A stretch of DNA of 31,656 nt, from contig BFEA01000706.1 in the NCBI GenBank assembly GCA_003427395.1, positions 194,529 to 226,184 on the forward strand. The letters are read 5' to 3'. The translations under genes were made by a program, and so were the position numbers. This document shows, one piece after another, positions 29,611-31,656 of this stretch (its first letter is position 1; each line of letters begins with the position of its first letter). The notes below the pieces were generated by a model, which saw only the letters and a program-made list of their open reading frames with translations, made no database searches and was not told the DNA's origin. This DNA is from Chara braunii (taxonomy: Eukaryota; Streptophyta; Charophyceae; Charales; Characeae).

Positions 29611-29991
29611 CCACAGCCTCGCCCACACTATGGTTTGTCTCTGACCATGTCTATGGGACTGTCATTTTTGGGGGACTGGGGCAATGGCTTGGACTGACTG
29701 AGATTGAAAGGCAGCATGACTTGGGGTTTTGCGATATCTGGCTTGTGTGACGACGGGAAGGGTTGTTGGGGCATTGTACCATAGTTTTTTACGGGAAAAA
29801 AATGGGATCTTCACAAACGACGCATTACATAAGGGAGGGAAATGTATAAAAGGGGCATGATGCGAAGGATACAGGGAGCATTTTTGGGGAAAGGGAGTTG
29901 TCTACCGGACTGGGGGGAATGTGTGTATGCCGGACATTGCGGGTGTTGTTTTGTTATACAGGACTTAGGAGAAAAACGTGATAAGACAAAA
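29611..29991 (+). other. pol-ORF E spacer
   Basis: No conserved coding content. It ends in GTTGTTTTGTTATACAG (AG at 29960-29961), the best T-rich acceptor-like site in the element, 30 nt before the ORF E start. Confidence 0.55.
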
Positions 29992-30873
29992 ATGGAATTC
30001 GGCAACGAGAACGATAGCGGGGCAATCAACAGGCCTACCGGAGGGGAAGGAGCAGGGCCAAGCCAAGGGAGGAGGACAACGAAGAGAAAGTTGTACATAG
30101 GGCTCATGGGCGGGCCAATGGTAGGCAGGGGTGGAAGGAAATGCTTGTGTAGGAAACCCTCACCCCTCCGCAAGGGAGAAGGCATAGAAATCTCATCTGA
30201 CAGTGAGGGCGAGAAGAGAAAAGCAAATGTGAAAGAAGAGGGCAAGGCACAGATGGGAGGAAAGGCTCAAGCCTCTGACGAGGAAGGAGCCAACAGGGGC
30301 GAATGACGTGAGACGTGGCATGGGGAAAGCAAGAGGGGACAGGACATGTACGAGGAGCGTGAGGATGGGGAACAGAGAAGAGAAAGCCCGCTTGAAGGAC
30401 GAAGCGGCCACGACAGTTGTGAGGGGTATGGGACAAGGATGGAGATCCCCTACACATACGATCCAAAGAACCTAACGGGAGGATATAGCCCCATATGGAC
30501 GGAGGACGAGAGGCACGAGGAGGAAGATGTGCAAGAAATCATAGAAATCAGTAGCGGGGATGAGAGGGATGAAATTTCGAGGCCTAGGGAAGAAAGGCGG
30601 CCTCCGGTGCACCAGCCGCGCGAAGAAGCCTTCAGGTGGGAGGATGAGTTTGGGCCAACGCCCAGTCATTGGTTTGAGCAATGGCTCGGCGTAGTCAAGC
30701 ATGAGTGGATTATCAAGACCCGGGAACTCGCAAGGGCAGGGGTGGAAGCCACACCGCTGGATTTTTTTAACGAGGCAGAATTACGGAAAATTGCAAGGAT
30801 AAGGAGAGAAATCGAGACCTTCGGCCTGGGGGTTAGAAAGCCGGCTGAGGAACAGGGTGGGCCAGGAAACTAG
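29992..30873 (+). pseudogene. ORF E, accessory protein downstream of pol (one nonsense codon)
   Basis: One frame of 293 codons from ATG 29992 (MEFGNE) to TAG at 30871, broken once by TGA at 30304 (likely CGA originally). The protein is hydrophilic and charged. It has a basic RRTTKRK cluster near residue 27 and two hydrophobic-then-acidic motifs, GIEISSDSEGE (about residue 64) and EIIEISSGDERDE (about residue 184), that fit SUMO-interacting motifs. The C-terminal third looks folded and helical (WFEQWLGVVKHEW, FFNEAELRKIARIRREIE). It does not resemble an envelope protein: no signal peptide or membrane segment. It is unlike ORFs A-D. Function unknown; nuclear action is an inference. Confidence 0.65.
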
Positions 30874-31656
30874 CAAGTTGAGGCACAGGACAACAATAGG
30901 CATTAAATGTTGATTGAGTATTGGGCAAGAATCACGTTTTTCAATTGCAAAACATTGAAGCAGAGTGTGTATAGTATGAGTAAGCTTGCAAAAGATGAGT
31001 GATCGAAGGGTCAGCTAAGACTGTGTCGTGATAAGTTAGAAGATAGCGTATTAAGGCTACTTTTGGATGAGCTACCTTCGAAAGTGGGTACACAAGACAA
31101 GGACATGGGGCATGGGATGAGACCAGTTGGGAAGGTTGTATTGTGCAATTTGGATGGAATGAGGATTGTGTTTTTCGAGGAAAGAGATTTTGAGTGCGGA
31201 TTGACGAGCAAAGCAAGGCATTGAATGTTGGTCGAGTACAAGAGAGGTTAGGGAACCTATGGGTTAAGGGGCGTAAATAACACTCCTTCCCTAGGAGCCT
31301 AATCCAACTGAGTCATGAATGAATCGAAATCTGAGTGATCAGAAAGAGGGAAAATGGAAGGGGCGCCCCTGTCTTTTGCTATGGCTGAACGGCCGGGTGG
31401 GCTAGTGCTGCTTGGGGCCGCGAGCTCCAACTCAAGTACTAGACGGTAAGTCGGATGTATGCATGGATAGTACATCACTGTGGGAAATGGAAGAAAGAGA
31501 ACCGCACGCTTAAGACTGAGATGAGATGACCACCTTCTAACCTCCAAGACAGAACTGGGATCCGTAACCTCGAGGCCCACCCCCTCGGGCACTAACATTG
31601 AGAATGGAAAGGAATGACCCTAACCAGGCTGTTCGACTTGAGAATGGAAAGGAATG
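30874..31656. other. Unassigned right end, no gene seen
   Basis: No supported ORF on either strand; the antisense ORFs are short and compositionally ordinary. A 22-bp motif, GGCATTAAATGTTGATTGAG plus TA at 30899-30920, recurs with four changes at 31217-31238. This could be the element's 3' untranslated region and the start of a 3' LTR, but nothing here matches the sequence upstream of either leader. Confidence 0.4.
31598..31656. repeat. Start of a 40-bp tandem repeat
   Basis: TTGAGAATGGAAAGGAATG occurs at 31598-31616 and again at 31638-31656, a 40-bp period, running off the window. Confidence 0.85.

Larger units (their letters stand above)
16102..30900 (+). mobile_element. Ty3/gypsy-like retroelement with accessory ORFs, copy 2 (near full length, decayed)
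   Basis: Order: leader exon, 2.4-kb non-coding region, ORFs A, B, C and D, gag with CCHC knuckle, aspartic protease, RT, RNase H, integrase, ORF E. Protease-RT-RH-IN order with a DDE integrase after RNase H places it with Ty3/gypsy. It differs from ordinary elements in the accessory ORFs before gag and the one after pol; Ogre-like elements have a single ORF upstream of gag, the closest known parallel. No LTR pair was found, and the ends given are the limits of supported content. Confidence 0.9.

Noticed and set aside
29992-30873. ORF E as an envelope gene
   Set aside because: Its position after pol fits, but it has no signal peptide, no transmembrane segment and no cysteine pattern of an envelope protein.
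16102-31656. LTR pair and primer-binding site for copy 2
   Set aside because: I compared the sequence after ORF E with the leaders and upstream regions and saw no long direct repeat, and no clear match to a tRNA 3' end, so no LTR or PBS is called.

Overview
This is a eukaryotic, repeat-dense window with no prokaryotic operon structure and no ordinary host gene that I can support. It is built mainly from two diverged copies, both on the plus strand, of one large Ty3/gypsy-type retroelement. Its protease-RT-RNaseH-integrase resembles the lineage with a DUF4100-like segment in Gag-Pro. By family resemblance alone I would guess a TE-rich streptophyte genome (a charophyte alga such as Chara is possible), but related elements also occur in rust fungi, so the organism is not settled.

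Layout. 1-310: 53-bp tandem repeat. About 570-7354: copy 1 of the element (leader, ORFs A, B, D and the start of gag), cut off inside gag. 7355-7890: an inverted piece of a third copy's leader. 7977-11752: a non-coding tract packed with more than 20 different hairpins, interrupted by an assembly gap at 10213-10481. 12180-12470: CTT-rich tract. 12530-14050: 91-bp satellite of strictly constant period. 14051-15860: a second satellite of 80-bp and then about 92-bp monomers. 15923-16095: CT microsatellite. About 16102-30900: copy 2, nearly full length (leader, ORFs A-B-C-D, gag, pro, pol, ORF E). 30900-31656: unassigned tail.

The most unusual system is the element itself. Upstream of gag it carries three or four tandem genes, A, B, C and D, each of about 255-271 codons. 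They look like diverged paralogues of one another and I recognise no known family. A conserved splice donor closes a non-coding leader exon in both copies, and most downstream ORFs, including gag and ORF E behind pol, are preceded at 10-35 nt by a CAG acceptor-like site. This suggests a set of mRNAs made by alternative splicing from one leader, more like a complex retrovirus than a usual plant LTR element. ORF E has two motifs resembling SUMO-interacting motifs.

Both copies are old. Gag and pol carry many stops and frameshifts; the stops that can be compared with the other copy are consistent with C-to-T or G-to-A changes. ORFs C and D of copy 2 are still fully open. No LTR pair, primer-binding site or target-site duplication could be identified inside the window, so the element's true ends are unknown.
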